Source of the DNA: Phytoseiulus persimilis
Lineage: Eukaryota; Arthropoda; Arachnida; Mesostigmata; Phytoseiidae
NCBI GenBank assembly: GCA_037576195.1
Contig: CM075103.1
Span: forward strand, 24,552,001 to 24,616,000
DNA length: 64,000 nucleotides
Reading direction: 5' to 3'
Shown here: positions 1 to 12,162 of the stretch, piece by piece
Numbering within the stretch: the first letter of the stretch is position 1
Layout of the letters: every line of letters begins with the position of its first letter
Made by a program: the position numbers and the translations under genes
Notes under the pieces: generated by a model
What the model was told of the DNA's origin: nothing
Databases searched by the model: none
The model's input: the letters and a program-made list of their open reading frames with translations, nothing else

Positions 1-1113
1 ATGAGGCCGGTCCGAATCTCAGTCCTCCTCTGATCGTCGCCCCTCCACTTTTGCTGCTGTTCGTCCATTTCTCCCCTCGTCGAGTCCTCTCGGTTGTTCC
101 TCGTCTTTACAGGATCTCCTCATTCTCCGTTCACCTTGGGCTACAGTTCCGACATGGTTCATCCGTTGAATAACTGAGCATCTACTCCATGATTGCACAG
201 TCAGTGATAGGTTCCAGGGAAGATACTCCGATCCGGGTTTCAAAGGGGGATGTGATACAAGCACCTGGCATATAATGATAGCTCAATCTTTCGGACCCGA
301 ACCGTTCTTCGGATTCCCGTTGATTGCACGTCTTGGTTTTCTCGATGAGGCCATTTTCCAGATCTGTCCAACGGCCATAGACTTATTGAGTGTGCCAGTA
401 CAGGCCTTTTCTGTCGGAGTTGAGTTCTGGACATCGCCTGTAAGATGGATGAATGCTTACTGAACTTGAATTGCGGAACAGCAGGTCAGCAAGTTCAGGA
501 TGAGGTTTTGAGAAATCGAATACACGAACAGAAACCGAGCGCTATAGCTTCTGAACATTCCCCCTTTGGTGCGGAGAAACACCGGGGCTACCAGTGGATT
601 CGTCCTCGGTGGATTTATCTCGTTGGTCCCATAGAGTGGGAGGAGCCCTCACCATGTTGGAACATCTCATTTGGGAGGATCCGAAATCGTGACAGAAATA
701 AACGAACACCGAAGTCTGCCCGAAGCACAAACATCTGACGGAGACTCTTCATTTCAATGCTGCAAATCATTGCACATCGCTTTGATCGGAGTACATCTCC
801 GCGTCACGAGTTTTGAAGTCCGCGAATTTCAAAGCGAATATACCACAGTCGTTACGATTCTGCAGCTGGGTAAGATTTTCGGCGTGCGCGCGGTCCCAGT
901 CATCGAAGTTCTGTTGACAATGCGTCTTGTCATCGAGCTCCTGGTTCAAGTGACTCAGTAACAGCTCCAGGCATGGCTGATTCAGGCCTCAAACAGAATC
1001 GATGTATTCGTGATCTTCCTGCACCGCTGAGATCCACGCCTTCAATTCGGAGACTGTCGGGTCATTCGCTCCCTTGTGGTGAAAAGCGTTGTGTTTCAAC
1101 GCGGCTGGGAACG
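1..1113. other. No gene recognised
   Basis: Only short open frames without a recognisable motif are present on either strand. The block lies past the C-terminal end of the decayed minus-strand MULE copy, so it may hold that element's 3' end and terminal repeat, but I could not find the repeat. Confidence 0.4.
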
Positions 1114-1189
1114 TCAATAGTGAGTTTGGAATCGGGACGCACGGGATGGACATTGAGGCAGCTTTGAGGGAGCAAAATACTTTGTATAC

Positions 1190-2950
1190 GAAGCACCCCC
1201 GACTCGATACTTCATACGATCGGAGAACATCTTGGGGCTTATGAGACCCATATCCAGTCTGTCTAAGTTGTTGTGAAGGAAGCGTTTGTTGAGTCTCGTC
1301 GCTCTATTCCGCCTTGAACGAACATTGTTTCGGCCGCAGAGTCGGATCTTGCAGTTCACGACTTCATGCTGGCTCTGCTTGCGGATCCGAGCTAGAAAGG
1401 TCGAAGAGAATAGGTGAGCTTCCCGCGGGAATCTACGCGCTCATTGCTCACGTTCAAGTTTCGGAATGATATCAACGCTAGAGGAACATGCCGAAAAGAT
1501 CCCAGATTCGCCCGTGTGCGTTGAGTTTCTTGCTGACGAAAGCGTTGTTCGACTCAGCCGCATTGTTGGTACGGCACTTCACACCGAAGAGAGACAGTCG
1601 CTCCACTCCAATGATTTCGATCCACTGTAGCCTCCAGTAGTCGATGGAAGGCTGGAACTGATGAATTGAGCGGGATGAATCTTGGTGCTGTCGACAAATG
1701 TTGCGCGAGGGTCCGAACAGGTTTCGTTCACATCCGCGTTAATCAAGACACCGAGATTGTCGTGTTCGCTGCTCAGCGAATCGACCGCGAGGGCTCCCCT
1801 CGCAAGGAGCTCAAGAGTCGGTCTGATATCGACAGCTGGAAGGAGGGGAGGGCTCCGAAGGCCAGGAATTCGGAGAGATGCGGGCCGGGGCGCCTTATTT
1901 CCCGGGAGAGCCCAACTGTGCGTGAACTAGCGTATTCCACCAGGCGCTTGGCATAGTGGAACAGGCATCCGTGTACACGGACACCCGCGAACTCAACGCT
2001 CGTTGCTGCTCTCATCGCTACGTCGAAGTCTCCCATGTATCGAGGGATGGCCAGTTTCTGGCTGGGCTTCTTTCAAGACCTCAGCATAAGCTTCTTTGGT
2101 TTGTTTCGTCATCAAGGCGCTGGCGATCACACCGACCTTCGGTAGAAGTTGAAATTCTTCAGCTGGGTTATCGGTCCGACGATTGTGCGTACCACCAGAT
2201 CGTGCCAGGGAACGATGGTATTTGACAGCGCTTACATGATCCCCATACCAATAACCATGAATGGTAAAGAGCTGTGTGAAAAAGCCCCTCGGAAACACTT
2301 TCTACGTTGCATCTGCATGAAGCATTCACAATGAGGGCTCACGGGGTAGTCCGAGCTGGCGCCTGCTGGTCAGCAAGACGCTATTGTGTTGCAGGCAAAT
2401 GAGGCTGATGAGCCGCTCGCCGCCATTCGTGGACGTGCATCCACGGAGTTCAGGACCAATCATCGCCTGGTGTAGGGCTTCCAAGGTCTCCACTTTTCTG
2501 GGCCTGACTTTTTCCGCTTGGCGACGGGCGGTCCGGTCATGTTCCGTAGGCACGATCTCCAGTTGTTTTCCCCTCGGGAGCTTGAATCGAAACAACCCGA
2601 GTGACCACCAGAACGTATCTACTAGGCCATCCCTGGATTGATTCGCATTCTCGGTCTTAAGCGTTCTTTTCACGCTCCTCCATGACAGTCACAATCGGTG
2701 CAACTTCGGGGTTGTCGCGCAATGCCCGCAGCAAATTTCCTCGGCTCGTTCTCTTCATCTTCCCGAACCCATTCGCTTCTGGTACATGGTTGTGAATTCC
2801 CCTTAAGAAGCAGATTCGCCCCCTTTCAGCGATCTTTCCGCCAACCCGACACTTGACGTTCCTACAGCAAGACGGGAACGACGGAAGACTGACAGCTTTA
2901 GGACTAGCTATGCTCATCGTGCGCCTCCAAGAAAATATCGACCTCGACAA
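1190..2950 (-). pseudogene. MULE-type transposase, decayed copy 1
   Basis: Read on the minus strand, the pieces follow Mutator-like transposase order in different frames. First comes a FLYWCH-like zinc-finger end with Cys and the GIHNH histidines (about 2786-2850). Next is a stretch with QLFTIHG (about 2250-2290) and then the MULE helical motif with GCLFHYAKRLVEY (about 1940-1980). The last piece contains DRMKYRVGG (about 1200-1230). The same blocks recur in the same order in the plus-strand copy at 5126-6710, which is the main support for joining them. Stops and frame changes separate every block, so no transposase is made. The family cuts and pastes DNA through a DDE nuclease; I cannot place all three acidic residues here. 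Confidence 0.6.
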
Positions 2951-3478
2951 TCTTGATGCTCATCGAATTATTGCTCACGTGAGCCTTTCTTTATCCGGAG
3001 TTTTCCCGTTGCCATAGAAGAAGAACTGTGAGATTCCTCCTAGCTCTCCCACACGGAGGTGACCTCCAGTGTCACACCAACTCAATTTGCCGAACTGCCT
3101 GGCATCGCACTGCACCAGAAATCCCTCTGTACGCTCCATCTCTGCACATGTACTCCGAGCCTGTCAGCGAGAGTCCCGCAAAAATTTTCTCTACGCGCCA
3201 AAAAATTCGTCCCTTATATGAACACATGACCGCTTCAGTTTTGTGGGTGGATTGGTCTGCATTCACATTACATTCATATTGGTTTCCTCAACATCGCGCG
3301 TTTCGTTCCGTCCTTCTAAGTTCATTAGGTTTGGAGTCGGGGTGAAGTCCAGGTCGTTATGGGAACACTCACGAGCGTACGTTCTCTCCTCGCACTCTAT
3401 GAGGACATATTCGTCGGTTCTCGGTCTTCCGCATTCATGGCCGCTAACACCGATGAAAGATTTGCTATCGCAGGTCAA

Positions 3479-4026
3479 AATTTGATGAACTCATCTCAAC
3501 CTGGAACGAAGATGAACAGGCTCAATCAGCCAGAATCATCTTTCTGGACTATCTCGAAGGGTTGAGCAATTCTTAATCCGCTAAATCTCGCTCGAATCGA
3601 ACCCTTCTCTTTTTGAAATTGAAGCATTTCCAATGAGAAATCCGAATATGCAATCAAACCGGAAGCGTCTCCGTCCGTTCTCGGCTCAAAAATGTAGATC
3701 ACGTTTATCGTAGTGAGTGTGAAGTAATGCAGTCGCTCTCATCTCTGCTGCCCTTAGGCCCAAATGAATCAAACTTGATGTGCGTGTATGGGATACGTAT
3801 GGCTATCAAATTACCCAATTTCATGAAATTATCCCAACCAGGAGCGAAGATATCCACGATCAATCAACCAGAAACGTCATTCTGGACTCACTCAGTGGCT
3901 TATATCCGCCATAGCTACATGAAAACTTGGCCGAATCGGGTCATTATTATTTTGAGTCGATAGTCCTTCCGACGAGGAATCCGAATATGAAGTCATAACG
4001 AAAGCGTCTCCATCCGTTCTCGATGC
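3479..4026. repeat. Diverged direct repeat, about 336-bp period
   Basis: A segment from 3479 is repeated from about 3815. Shared words include CCAGAA, TTCTGGACT and, further on, AATCCGAATATG (about 3641 and 3978) and GCGTCTCC followed by TCCGTTCTCG. Both parts are offset by 336-337 bp, so this is one tandem duplication of roughly 210 or more aligned bases at an estimated 75% identity. It carries no coding signal and lies between the two MULE copies. Confidence 0.6.
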
Positions 4027-4334
4027 GAATATCGTCGGCCGCTCGAATTCGGAGGTTTTTCGTCCGATCCGGCTGGAGCCCTCTCCCTTTTTTCGCCCGC
4101 CATGTCCTGAGTTCACTCCTTGTCTCGAGGACCGAGGGACGACCAAACGAAGTTTCAGCCCTCGGTCATACTCTCAGGACTTCAAAACAGGGAAATGAAC
4201 AAGATCAGGGAACCCCCTTAAGATCGACAACTTTGAATTCCGACCGAAGGGTCCTGAGGTCGCATGGAGTGAATTGATCTTCCCGGCGGGCTCTACCGGA
4301 GGGTGTGGGTCAATTTAGCCCGGTCACATTTGGA

Positions 4335-4485
4335 GCACGAGTACATTAGAGCCCAAAAACATTCCGAGCCCGATGACATTCAGAGCCAGGGAGCAAATAG
4401 AGCCCGGGGGCATTTAGAGCCCGAGGACATTTAGAGCCCAGGGACCATTTGAGCCCGAAGACATTTTGAGCCCTGCTTTCATACT
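4335..4485. repeat. 17-bp tandem array, left arm
   Basis: About nine imperfect units of 17 bp, each beginning GAGCCC and ending near ACATTTA; the typical unit is GAGCCCGAGGACATTTA. The array at 4813-4963 has the same unit in reverse complement. Inverted arrays of short tandem units are the architecture of foldback (FB-type) transposon arms. Confidence 0.75.
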
Positions 4486-4812
4486 GAGAGGGCCAAGATT
4501 TTTTAGAGATGAGAACGTTTCTGATTGCGCAGTGCGATGTTCCTCCGTTGATACCATATTTGTTCCTCGTGAATGAGGGATCCCCATTGCTAATGAACAC
4601 CATATCAGCGCCAAACCGAATAAGCGTGCATCTGGATCTCCTCGAACTTCAACTCCCAGGTTTCAAAATCGAACACAACAGGCACCATTCTCGAGAGAGT
4701 ACTGATGGAGAAATGGAATCCATTGAGAGAATTTTCTTTGCCTGATTCCAATCAGGAAATTTTCCAATTTCCAAATGGAGGACCGGACTCCGCGGAAACC
4801 CTGTACGAACGC

Positions 4813-4963
4813 TGGGCTCTAAATGCCTCTGGGCTCGAAACGTCACTGGGCTCAAAACGTCGCTGGGCTCAAATTGTCTTAGGCTCTTAATGCTCCTGGG
4901 CTCTTGGTGTCATTGGGCTCAAATATACTCGGGCTCCAAATGTTCTCGGGCTCTAAAAGTCAG
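4813..4963. repeat. 17-bp tandem array, right (inverted) arm
   Basis: About nine imperfect 16-18-bp units beginning GGGCTC followed by AAATGT-like sequence. This is the reverse complement of the left-arm unit. The spacer between arms is about 330 bp. The plus-strand MULE fragment starts about 160 bp downstream. Confidence 0.75.
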
Positions 4964-5125
4964 TTCCCCTACCGGAGACCTCAGCTCATTTTCTCCGAGA
5001 AGTTCATACTCTTCGGGTCATTCGAGAGACCCGTAGTACCGTACTTACGGGATGTGTATTTGCCGGCGCGAATGGTCCATCACGAAAAGCATACTAGCAA
5101 CTAAGTTTCGCTGTTTTGCAAGTTC

Positions 5126-6710
5126 TTGTCTTCCGGTCCTTTGGAGGATTCGCTGGAGGGAGAAGTCAGCTACTTGAGAGGGATCCATAATCATGGTCTA
5201 GAAGCAAACGGCCACGGCCATCTTATCCGAACTACCCGAGGAAATTGGTTGAGGAACTTGGAAGCAGACCCAATACTCTCCCTCAGTGAAGCAAGTTCGG
5301 TAGGAGTAGGAGAGTAAGCTTCCTATACATTCGAAACGAAGGCAAACATCATCAAACCGCTTTGATGAACCCCACGTAAAATGCTAAAGGTACTCCGCTC
5401 GGGTTCAATATCGCCTGTGGATGCTGCGATTGAAATCATGCCGGTGCAGCACGTGTGCACCGCACGCCGCTACGCAGCAAAAAGTCGTCCACGGAGAGTT
5501 GGAAACTTACACGAATTACAAACGGCAATGGTGGAACTAGCGCTCTGAAGCTCCACACTGACCCGATACGGGCATCTAAGAATCAGCATACGTTGTCCCA
5601 CCTACGACAGCCTGGTGCTAACGTCAAAACGACAGCTCGACCTTCTCCGCCTCCCCACGCTCAGAATGGTTCACGCGGATGCCACATATAAGGTGGTAAC
5701 GCGGAAGCTCGCTAAGCAACTTTCCACCATACACGGTAACTGGAATGGTGACCACGTAAGCATATTCTCGTTCTTCGTCGCGTCAACTCACGACGTCGCC
5801 TCCAAATCCATTAGCGGACGACCTCCTGTTGACATGGATATACATATTGATCCCAATCTCGCTAATTTCCCTCCGCAGGTGGGGATGGCAGCCTGTGCCC
5901 TCACGAAGGAGCAATCACGGGAAGCATACGTGGAAGTTTTCCGCGCTTCGAAGCGAGAAGCGCCAGGAATCCTGCCCAGCTACAGGGGAAAGCTATGCGA
6001 GCAGCAGTGCGCTCCGAGTTCGCGGGTGTGCGCATCCACGGATTCCTGTTTCACTACGCGCAATGCTTAGTGAAACACGATAGCTCGAGCGCAGTTGGTC
6101 TAGCATGTCGAACCAGACGCCTGGAACCGGAGCTCGAGAAATTTCTGGCTTCCGGAGCCCTCCCTTCGCTCCCGGCCAGCCGGATCGAGAATATTTTCAA
6201 CCTGTGTGCTGCCGAAGCCCTGACAGTCAACAGTTCCGTAAGCGCCAACCTCAGTCACTCCGATATAACCGAGAACGCATCCTCTGGAATTTCTTGATGA
6301 ACCTCCGCTCATTACTGCTCCGGGACCCAAAGCAAGAGAGAGTCATCTCAGTCCGTTCCATAGTTTCAGCCGTTCATTGAATACGTGAGGCAAGATAGCT
6401 TGAAAACATTGGAGAAGAGAATCTCTCCCTATACAGGATTTCTTGCCGCACGAATAACGCCACGGGCCTACCTGGGGCCTAATAAGTGCGTATTATTGAT
6501 TGTTCACATCAGCTACGATACTGATTTCGACGAAGCCGACATAGAGGCGTTGTGCATGTTCGATCCAAGCCGAACAGAGCAACAAAGCTCAAGAATCGCA
6601 TGCTGAATCTGAATCGGGATCTCTTGGAAACAGCGCTCATAACCTCTACGATGTTCGTGGATCGTATGAAATACCGCGTCGGAGGCTGTGAGTGTTCTCA
6701 CCAGGGAGAG
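5126..6710 (+). pseudogene. MULE-type transposase, decayed copy 2
   Basis: This is the plus-strand counterpart of the copy at 1190-2950. Blocks in order are YLRGIHNHGLEANG (zinc-finger histidines, about 5175-5215), VHADATYK with QLSTIHGNWNGDHVS (about 5665-5765, the region where the first catalytic Asp of MULE transposases sits), GFLFHYAQCLVKH (about 6035-6080), and NRATKLKNR followed by DRMKYRVGG (about 6560-6690). Frame changes and stops interrupt it several times. The two copies share block order but differ at many residues, so they are old relatives rather than a fresh inverted duplication. Family known: MULE/NOF-like DNA transposase. Inferred: inactive. Confidence 0.6.
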
Positions 6711-7015
6711 CTAGGATGGAAATCCGAAATGATCACTCGAAGCTGTCAAGTATATACACTGATACGGCCATCTCACTCGTCTCGACGGAAGAGTTGATCA
6801 ATTTTGATTACAGGTGCGTTAAAACACATCGTGCTCCCTCTCAAGGGAAACACAGCTTTTTTTTTTTCATAAGGAGTTGGAGGAAATCCCTTCGGACACC
6901 CGGGATTGGATCGAAGTCCGTTACCCGGGTAGTGTGGTGGATCCACTAAAACCTCCCTGTTTGATATGGCTTCCGAGTCCCTCGAAGGCTATTCTTTCTC
7001 TTCGTCGCGCTCTCG
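6711..7015. other. No gene recognised
   Basis: Short spacer between the second MULE copy and the 3' end of non-LTR element A. It includes a T run near 6859-6868 and no open frame with a recognisable motif. Confidence 0.4.
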
Positions 7016-7020
7016 TTCTT

Positions 7021-7040
7021 ATGGTTATGGTTTTATTTGG
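7021..7040 (-). repeat. 3' tail of element A, ACCATA-type repeat
   Basis: On the minus strand the element ends AATAAAACCATAACCAT. Short tandem repeats in place of poly(A) are known for several non-LTR clades. The same tail type ends the 45-bp insertion at 60187-60231. Confidence 0.65.
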
Positions 7041-7088
7041 ATCTGTGTGTGTACATAGCATAATATATAAGCACATCAGCCTTTCACT

Positions 7089-10000
7089 TCAGGCGCGAGC
7101 AAGCTCAGCGGATCCTATGTTCTCACGCTCCCATTTCTCGAGGAGTCGTTTTGTTGCTTCCACGGCGAATCGATTCATCTCACTGTTCAGTCCCAAGTTG
7201 GTTAGGAGGTCCTCCGTCGTGTGGTGTGCATCGTTACATTGGAATATCACATGTCCTAGTGTTTCCTCGCTGATGCCACATCTGCTGCAAGTCGGTTCCG
7301 GGTTGGCGGAGAAACGGGACCGATACTGCTTCGTAGGGAGACCTCCAGCTCTGGCAAGTGCCAAGAGTGCGGACTCCCTACTATTGTCGTATATGTGAGC
7401 GGCTGTTGTTCTCGACTCCTTGTGCATTCGCTACAATTCGAGGGAAATTTTACTAGCCATCCCATTCACTCCGTCGTTGTTCTGTGTGGCTCTGATCTTT
7501 TCGTTCAGTCAACGATCATAGATGCCGAGGGGTGCTCTTCCAGTCTCATCTCGTTCTATTTGCAATGTGTCGCATCTGAACTCGACTTTGAGCTCTTCCA
7601 CCCGTGCACAGGCTTTCGTATCAATGTTTTGCGCTTTCAGCATGTCCAGTATCATTCTCGGCCAGCGAGAGGCTGCCATGCAACTGATTCGAGCAAAATA
7701 CTTAAGTTTTCTCTCGGCCTCCCGCGCTTTGAAGGATGACCAGTTGAGTTCGGACTCATGAAATTCGTTGGCAACATTCCACCCTGTGATTCCGAGTGCC
7801 CATCGCGCTGCACGCCGTTGGGTCTTCTCCAACTCGTCGCTTGTCTTCTTCATCATCACCGTGACTGAATTAGCATAAGTCAGTTTTGGGAACAGCCACT
7901 GCTTTCCAGAATGTCTTCGACAGCTCAAATTTGCTAGAGCTCCAGAGTACCTGAGCGTGCATCTGGTTCAGGGCTTTTTTGGACGCGTTGATCCAAATAT
8001 CTTCCTGTTTCTTGAGATAGTTTGTTCCATCACATAATGTTATTCCCAAGTATTTGTATTCCTCAGCCACCGGTATCGGCTCACCTTGAACTTTCAGTCC
8101 TGTGCAGTCGCCAACCTGGTGCCGAGAAAAGATCAAGATGGCACTCTTCTTTGGATTGAAATGCAGTTTCATTTCATCCCCAAATTTAGATGCGACCTGT
8201 AGGAGCTTTTGAATGTCTGCGGCGTTTCTTGCCATGAGCACTAGATCATCGGCGAAGAGCAGACCTGGTACATTGGTGTACCTCTTTTCAGTTACGTTCC
8301 AGAAGTCGCCCTTCCTCCAAATTTCAAAACCGATCCCGGTTTTTATCAGGCGATTTCCTAGTTCTGAGATATATATGGAAAATAATATACTGCTGAGCGG
8401 ACAGCCTTGTTTCACACCTTCAGTTGTGTACAACCAGTCTGAGTCGGTTCCATCATAGACAAGCTTTATTTTGTTGTCTATGTATAATATAATCGCCTCA
8501 GCAGGTCTATCCACGTTGGATTCATTCCAACATCAGACAGTACTTTCCACAGTTTGACTCTGTCGATTTTGTCGAACGCTCGCGAGCAATCGAGGAAGCA
8601 GGCAATCAGGCCTTGCTTCTTTTTCCTAGACAGTTCTATGGCTGACGTGATAATGAACAGATTGTCATCTCCACGCCTTCCCGGTCTGAATCCATTCTGG
8701 ATTTCACCAAGTATCCCTCTGTCCTCTATCCACTTCTGAATCCTCGTTGCGAGTATTTTCGTGAATAGTCGATATAGAACCGGAGTGATAGTTATCGGTC
8801 TGAAGGTGTCGAGATGTCCTTTCTTGGACGAATCCTTACTCACGAGGGTGACTTTTCCTTCTTTCCAATCGTTTGGGATCTCTTCTTCCCCTGAGAAGAT
8901 TCTATTCAGCAGGTCTGTCAGGATGGTGACTCCCTTCTCTCCCAAGCTTTTCAAGATGCTAGCAGGGATATCATCGAGTCCGCAACCAGTGCGTCCATTG
9001 ATTTTCCCCAGCATCTCTATAGTCTCAGTCGTCTCAATGGAGATGTCTGTTTGTCCACCTCTGCGGCAGGCAGCGGATTTTCTGGGACTTGATTCAGTAT
9101 CACCCTCTGTGCTGGCTACCAGAAGGTTCTGGGCCGTTGCAGTGAGGTGTTCACCTAATCTTTCATTTGGGACAATGGCTCCATCATTTCCCACGACTTT
9201 CGCTGGTTTCGAGTCCGACCTTTTCATGCGATTTATGTAACGCCACATCAGTCTCGCTCTGTTTCGTCTTGGTGCACTGAGGATCGCCTCACAGATTCTG
9301 CGATCTCTCGCTTTGATCTCTTTGTGCACTTCTTCCCGTACTTGCCGCTGGGCGGCGCGGTATCTCCGCTCGGCTTCCCTCTCATCAGGAGGGACATGTC
9401 TAGGAGACCTGTTTCCAGAGTCGTCTATTCCGTTAGCACAGCGGAAAGCACGACTGTTTGTGGTGCTTAACGTACCACGCTCTCTGTTGATGTTTTGATT
9501 CGCCATCCGAATCTTTCTCCACTCTCTGCAAAGCTCTTTTCGAGTCTTCGTCAGTTCACTGATTTTTCGTGAACTAACCAAGGCCATGTGAGAGTGTTTG
9601 ACGGTTTTCGTTGATTCCCTCATTGCTGCCTGGATACTAGCTTTGAAGTCCGCATACGTTTCAGGTCGCTTCGAACTCGTGGTCAGATCCTGGTCAATCA
9701 GTTCGGCAGCTTTCAGGTAGTTCGTCAACGTTTTTCGCGCTCTTCGTGGTTGCACACAGTTCTTCGTGCGCGAGCAGACTAGTTCGAGGAGGTTATGATC
9801 GCTCAGGGCGATTTCCCTATCTTCATCAATGGTCATGCTCTCAACCATTCCAAGTGCTGCGCTATTCACAATAAAGTAATCAATACATGACCGACCTCTA
9901 GTGCATTTTCCTTCGCATAGGTCTGTGAGATTAAGTATCGTGAGCGCGTTATCGCGACAGAATGTTTCCAAGAGCAGTCCTCTCCTGTCGCTCGTTCCAT

Positions 10001-10616
10001 CAAGCTCAGCCAGATGTGCATTGGCGTCGCCTCCTAGTACGATGCAGTCTGTTGCACAGCACTCAGTTTTAATAAACATGGTGAGCGACCTTAAGAACGA
10101 TGTGTTCTCTCTGACGGTCCCATGCTTCATGTAGAAGGATATGAATACCCATCTTTTTCCCCCGAGCCATATTTTTTGCGTCACATAGTCATCACCCTTC
10201 GACACCGAGTCGGAGTCGAAGGTATTCCTGAACATTATTGCTACTCCACCATTTGATTTCCTTCCAGAGGATCCTCGGCGGTTGCAGTTTACTGCACAGT
10301 AGCCGTCAATGCTCGGAACTCCCTCCTCATTCATGAGTCTTGTCTCGCTGAGCAGCAAGACGTCCACATCACGTTCATGAAGAATATCACTCTCTATAGA
10401 AGCCCATTTGGCTATACTAGATTTAGTGCCATTTATATTAAGGGATGATATACGCAATTTATTGACAGTTCTTGTTTCACATGTACCACCAGTGCGTCGG
10501 TTTCCACGGAACCGCTGTCGTCTTGATGGATGGCCCGGGTAACTCACGTTAAAGCCTCCGCTTTGCATGGTTAGAGCCTTTACTCGGCGCAGTCGAGGTC
10601 GAGGGCCCGCCATCAC
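7089..10616 (-). pseudogene. Element A ORF2: endonuclease and reverse transcriptase
   Basis: The N-terminal part (10616-8478) has an apurinic-type endonuclease: LNINGTK near the start, LLLSETR, GGDANAH and the closing SDHNLLEL. The RT palm follows with GCGLDDIP and FRPITITPVLYR. The RT continues in another frame (8514-7870) with GVKQGCPLSSILF and the catalytic FADD box (LLFADDLVL), so the polymerase triad is kept. A further frame change near 7900 and one stop at 7509-7511 precede the C-terminal CSRCG...HVIFQC knuckle-like motif (about 7260-7300). Full ORF2 is about 1,175 codons, normal for the class. The ORF2 start overlaps the ORF1 end by 68 nt. Two frameshifts and one stop make it inactive unless they are sequencing errors. 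Confidence 0.8.
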
Positions 10617-12162
10617 TGGGTTTTGTCGGTGTGTCGATCACCCGAGATCGGGGGCGTTTCTCAGCCGCGCTTGGTTCCAGATGTCCGCGGGGTCCCTGTG
10701 TGTTGGGATGATCCCTGGACGTGTTTGGCTTGGCATGTGCGGGGGACCTCTGTTGGCCCCGATTACCGTCGGGTTTCCTGGATGGCTCCGATGATTTGGT
10801 GCCTTTCCACCCACTAGCCGCACCCTGCGGATTTCGTTGCGGAACAACTTGTGAGCTTCGTTTGTCGGCTCTGTCCTGTCCCGTCAGATTCCGAGTATCA
10901 CCGGTATTACTAGGCCCGGCCATCTCATCCTCCGTGTTCGAATCGTCGCAGGCCAGATTCGTGTTCTGTGCCTGGCGTATCGCTTGTTTAAGGATGCGCT
11001 TCCTTTTCAGGAGCTCTCTCCGCCTGGCACACCTTTTCTCTTCCTGCTGCTTGCTCTCCTCTTCGAACAGCGCCCTGTGAGTTTCCAACTGAGGAAGCGT
11101 TTCGGAGTTCATTCCGAGCTTCGTCATGATGGAGCTCTTGAGCCAGTCGAAGAGAATTTTGAGTCCAGCTTCGGTGTAGGCGGCGATCTTAACGTCACCC
11201 TGGACACAATTCTTATTCGCCGAAATCATTCTCAAGTCGAGAACTTCTATCTGTCTCAGCGATTTGACTTCCGCAGATTCAGTGATCAACCTGTTGATCT
11301 GCCTGAAGTGGTGCCCATCGGCTAGTTCAATCATGGTGCACCACGTCACCGAGAGTATGTTAGCCTCCTGGGCTTTCAGCTCGGCTAGTGGTTTAACGAT
11401 TGCACTCGCCACGTCTTCAAAACCGACGGGAGTCGCATTATCGAGGTACTTTTCAATATCACTGGCTCCTATAGGCACAAAAACATGAGCTTTGTGGTCG
11501 GGGAAGTCGATACAGAATTGTCTCGCACTGCTGACCACGTCAGCGACGAGCATTTCCTGCTTTACTTTGAACTCGCCGAATACATAGTCCCCCGCAAGGT
11601 TTCTGTACAGGTCAAGCTCTGGCTGCGAGGCTGCAGAATACCGTAGCTTTCTGCAAGCTCGATCCGTGTATACTAGCGCGCATACTTTGGATAGTTTGTG
11701 TCTACGCGCCTCAAGCACTTCATCAAGTGCGATCTCAGAAATCGCAACTGTCATTCCCTGTGCTGCGGTTTCGACAGAAAGCTCGGCAATTTTCTTTTTG
11801 TCAAGCTCGATTTGTGCTTTGAGGTTGGCAGCCTGTTCCTCATGAGCCTGGAGTTTCAACTCAAGATCCTCGACCCTCGACTGTGCTTCGTCTAGGTCCG
11901 TTCTGAGTTGGACATTCTCCACTGCCTTTTCATTGGCCGTCGTGAAGGCCGCCCAGTATTTGTTTTCCCAGGCCTCCAGCTTTGCATTCAGGTTGCCTAT
12001 GACGCAACACTGTCCCACTTCTGCCGCCAGGGCTGTGGCGATTGCAGCGCATTTGTCACAGGCATGAATGCCTGAAGCGTAGGCCTGGTCTGACCAGCCT
12101 GTGTCGTCTAACATACCCAGACGGTGGATGTTCGTGTGCTTGCGAACTCTTCCCACAGACAC
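10549..12162 (-). CDS. Element A ORF1 protein with coiled coil and SGNH-like region
   Basis: An intact 537-residue frame. An N-terminal CDKC...CC cluster lies around residues 35-52, followed by a long heptad-rich coiled coil (about 55-130). A globular region around residues 155-320 includes VFVPIGASDIEKYL and DGHHFRQIN. These resemble the Asn/Asp block and the late Asp-x-x-His block of SGNH (GDSL-type) esterase domains known in CR1/L2-type ORF1 proteins; I do not see a clear catalytic GDS serine block. The C-terminus is basic, with many Arg, Lys, Pro and Ser, as expected for RNA binding. The role is inferred from the family: an RNA-binding chaperone of the retrotransposition particle. It overlaps ORF2 by 68 nt in another frame. 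Confidence 0.7.
   Translation of the reverse strand: MSVGRVRKHTNIHRLGMLDDTGWSDQAYASGIHACDKCAAIATALAAEVGQCCVIGNLNAKLEAWENKYWAAFTTANEKAVENVQLRTDLDEAQSRVEDLELKLQAHEEQAANLKAQIELDKKKIAELSVETAAQGMTVAISEIALDEVLEARRHKLSKVCALVYTDRACRKLRYSAASQPELDLYRNLAGDYVFGEFKVKQEMLVADVVSSARQFCIDFPDHKAHVFVPIGASDIEKYLDNATPVGFEDVASAIVKPLAELKAQEANILSVTWCTMIELADGHHFRQINRLITESAEVKSLRQIEVLDLRMISANKNCVQGDVKIAAYTEAGLKILFDWLKSSIMTKLGMNSETLPQLETHRALFEEESKQQEEKRCARRRELLKRKRILKQAIRQAQNTNLACDDSNTEDEMAGPSNTGDTRNLTGQDRADKRSSQVVPQRNPQGAASGWKGTKSSEPSRKPDGNRGQQRSPAHAKPNTSRDHPNTQGPRGHLEPSAAEKRPRSRVIDTPTKPSDGGPSTSTAPSKGSNHAKRRL

Noticed and set aside
4310-4970. CRISPR array
   Set aside because: Units are 17 bp, contiguous and imperfect without unique spacers, and the context is eukaryotic transposon DNA.
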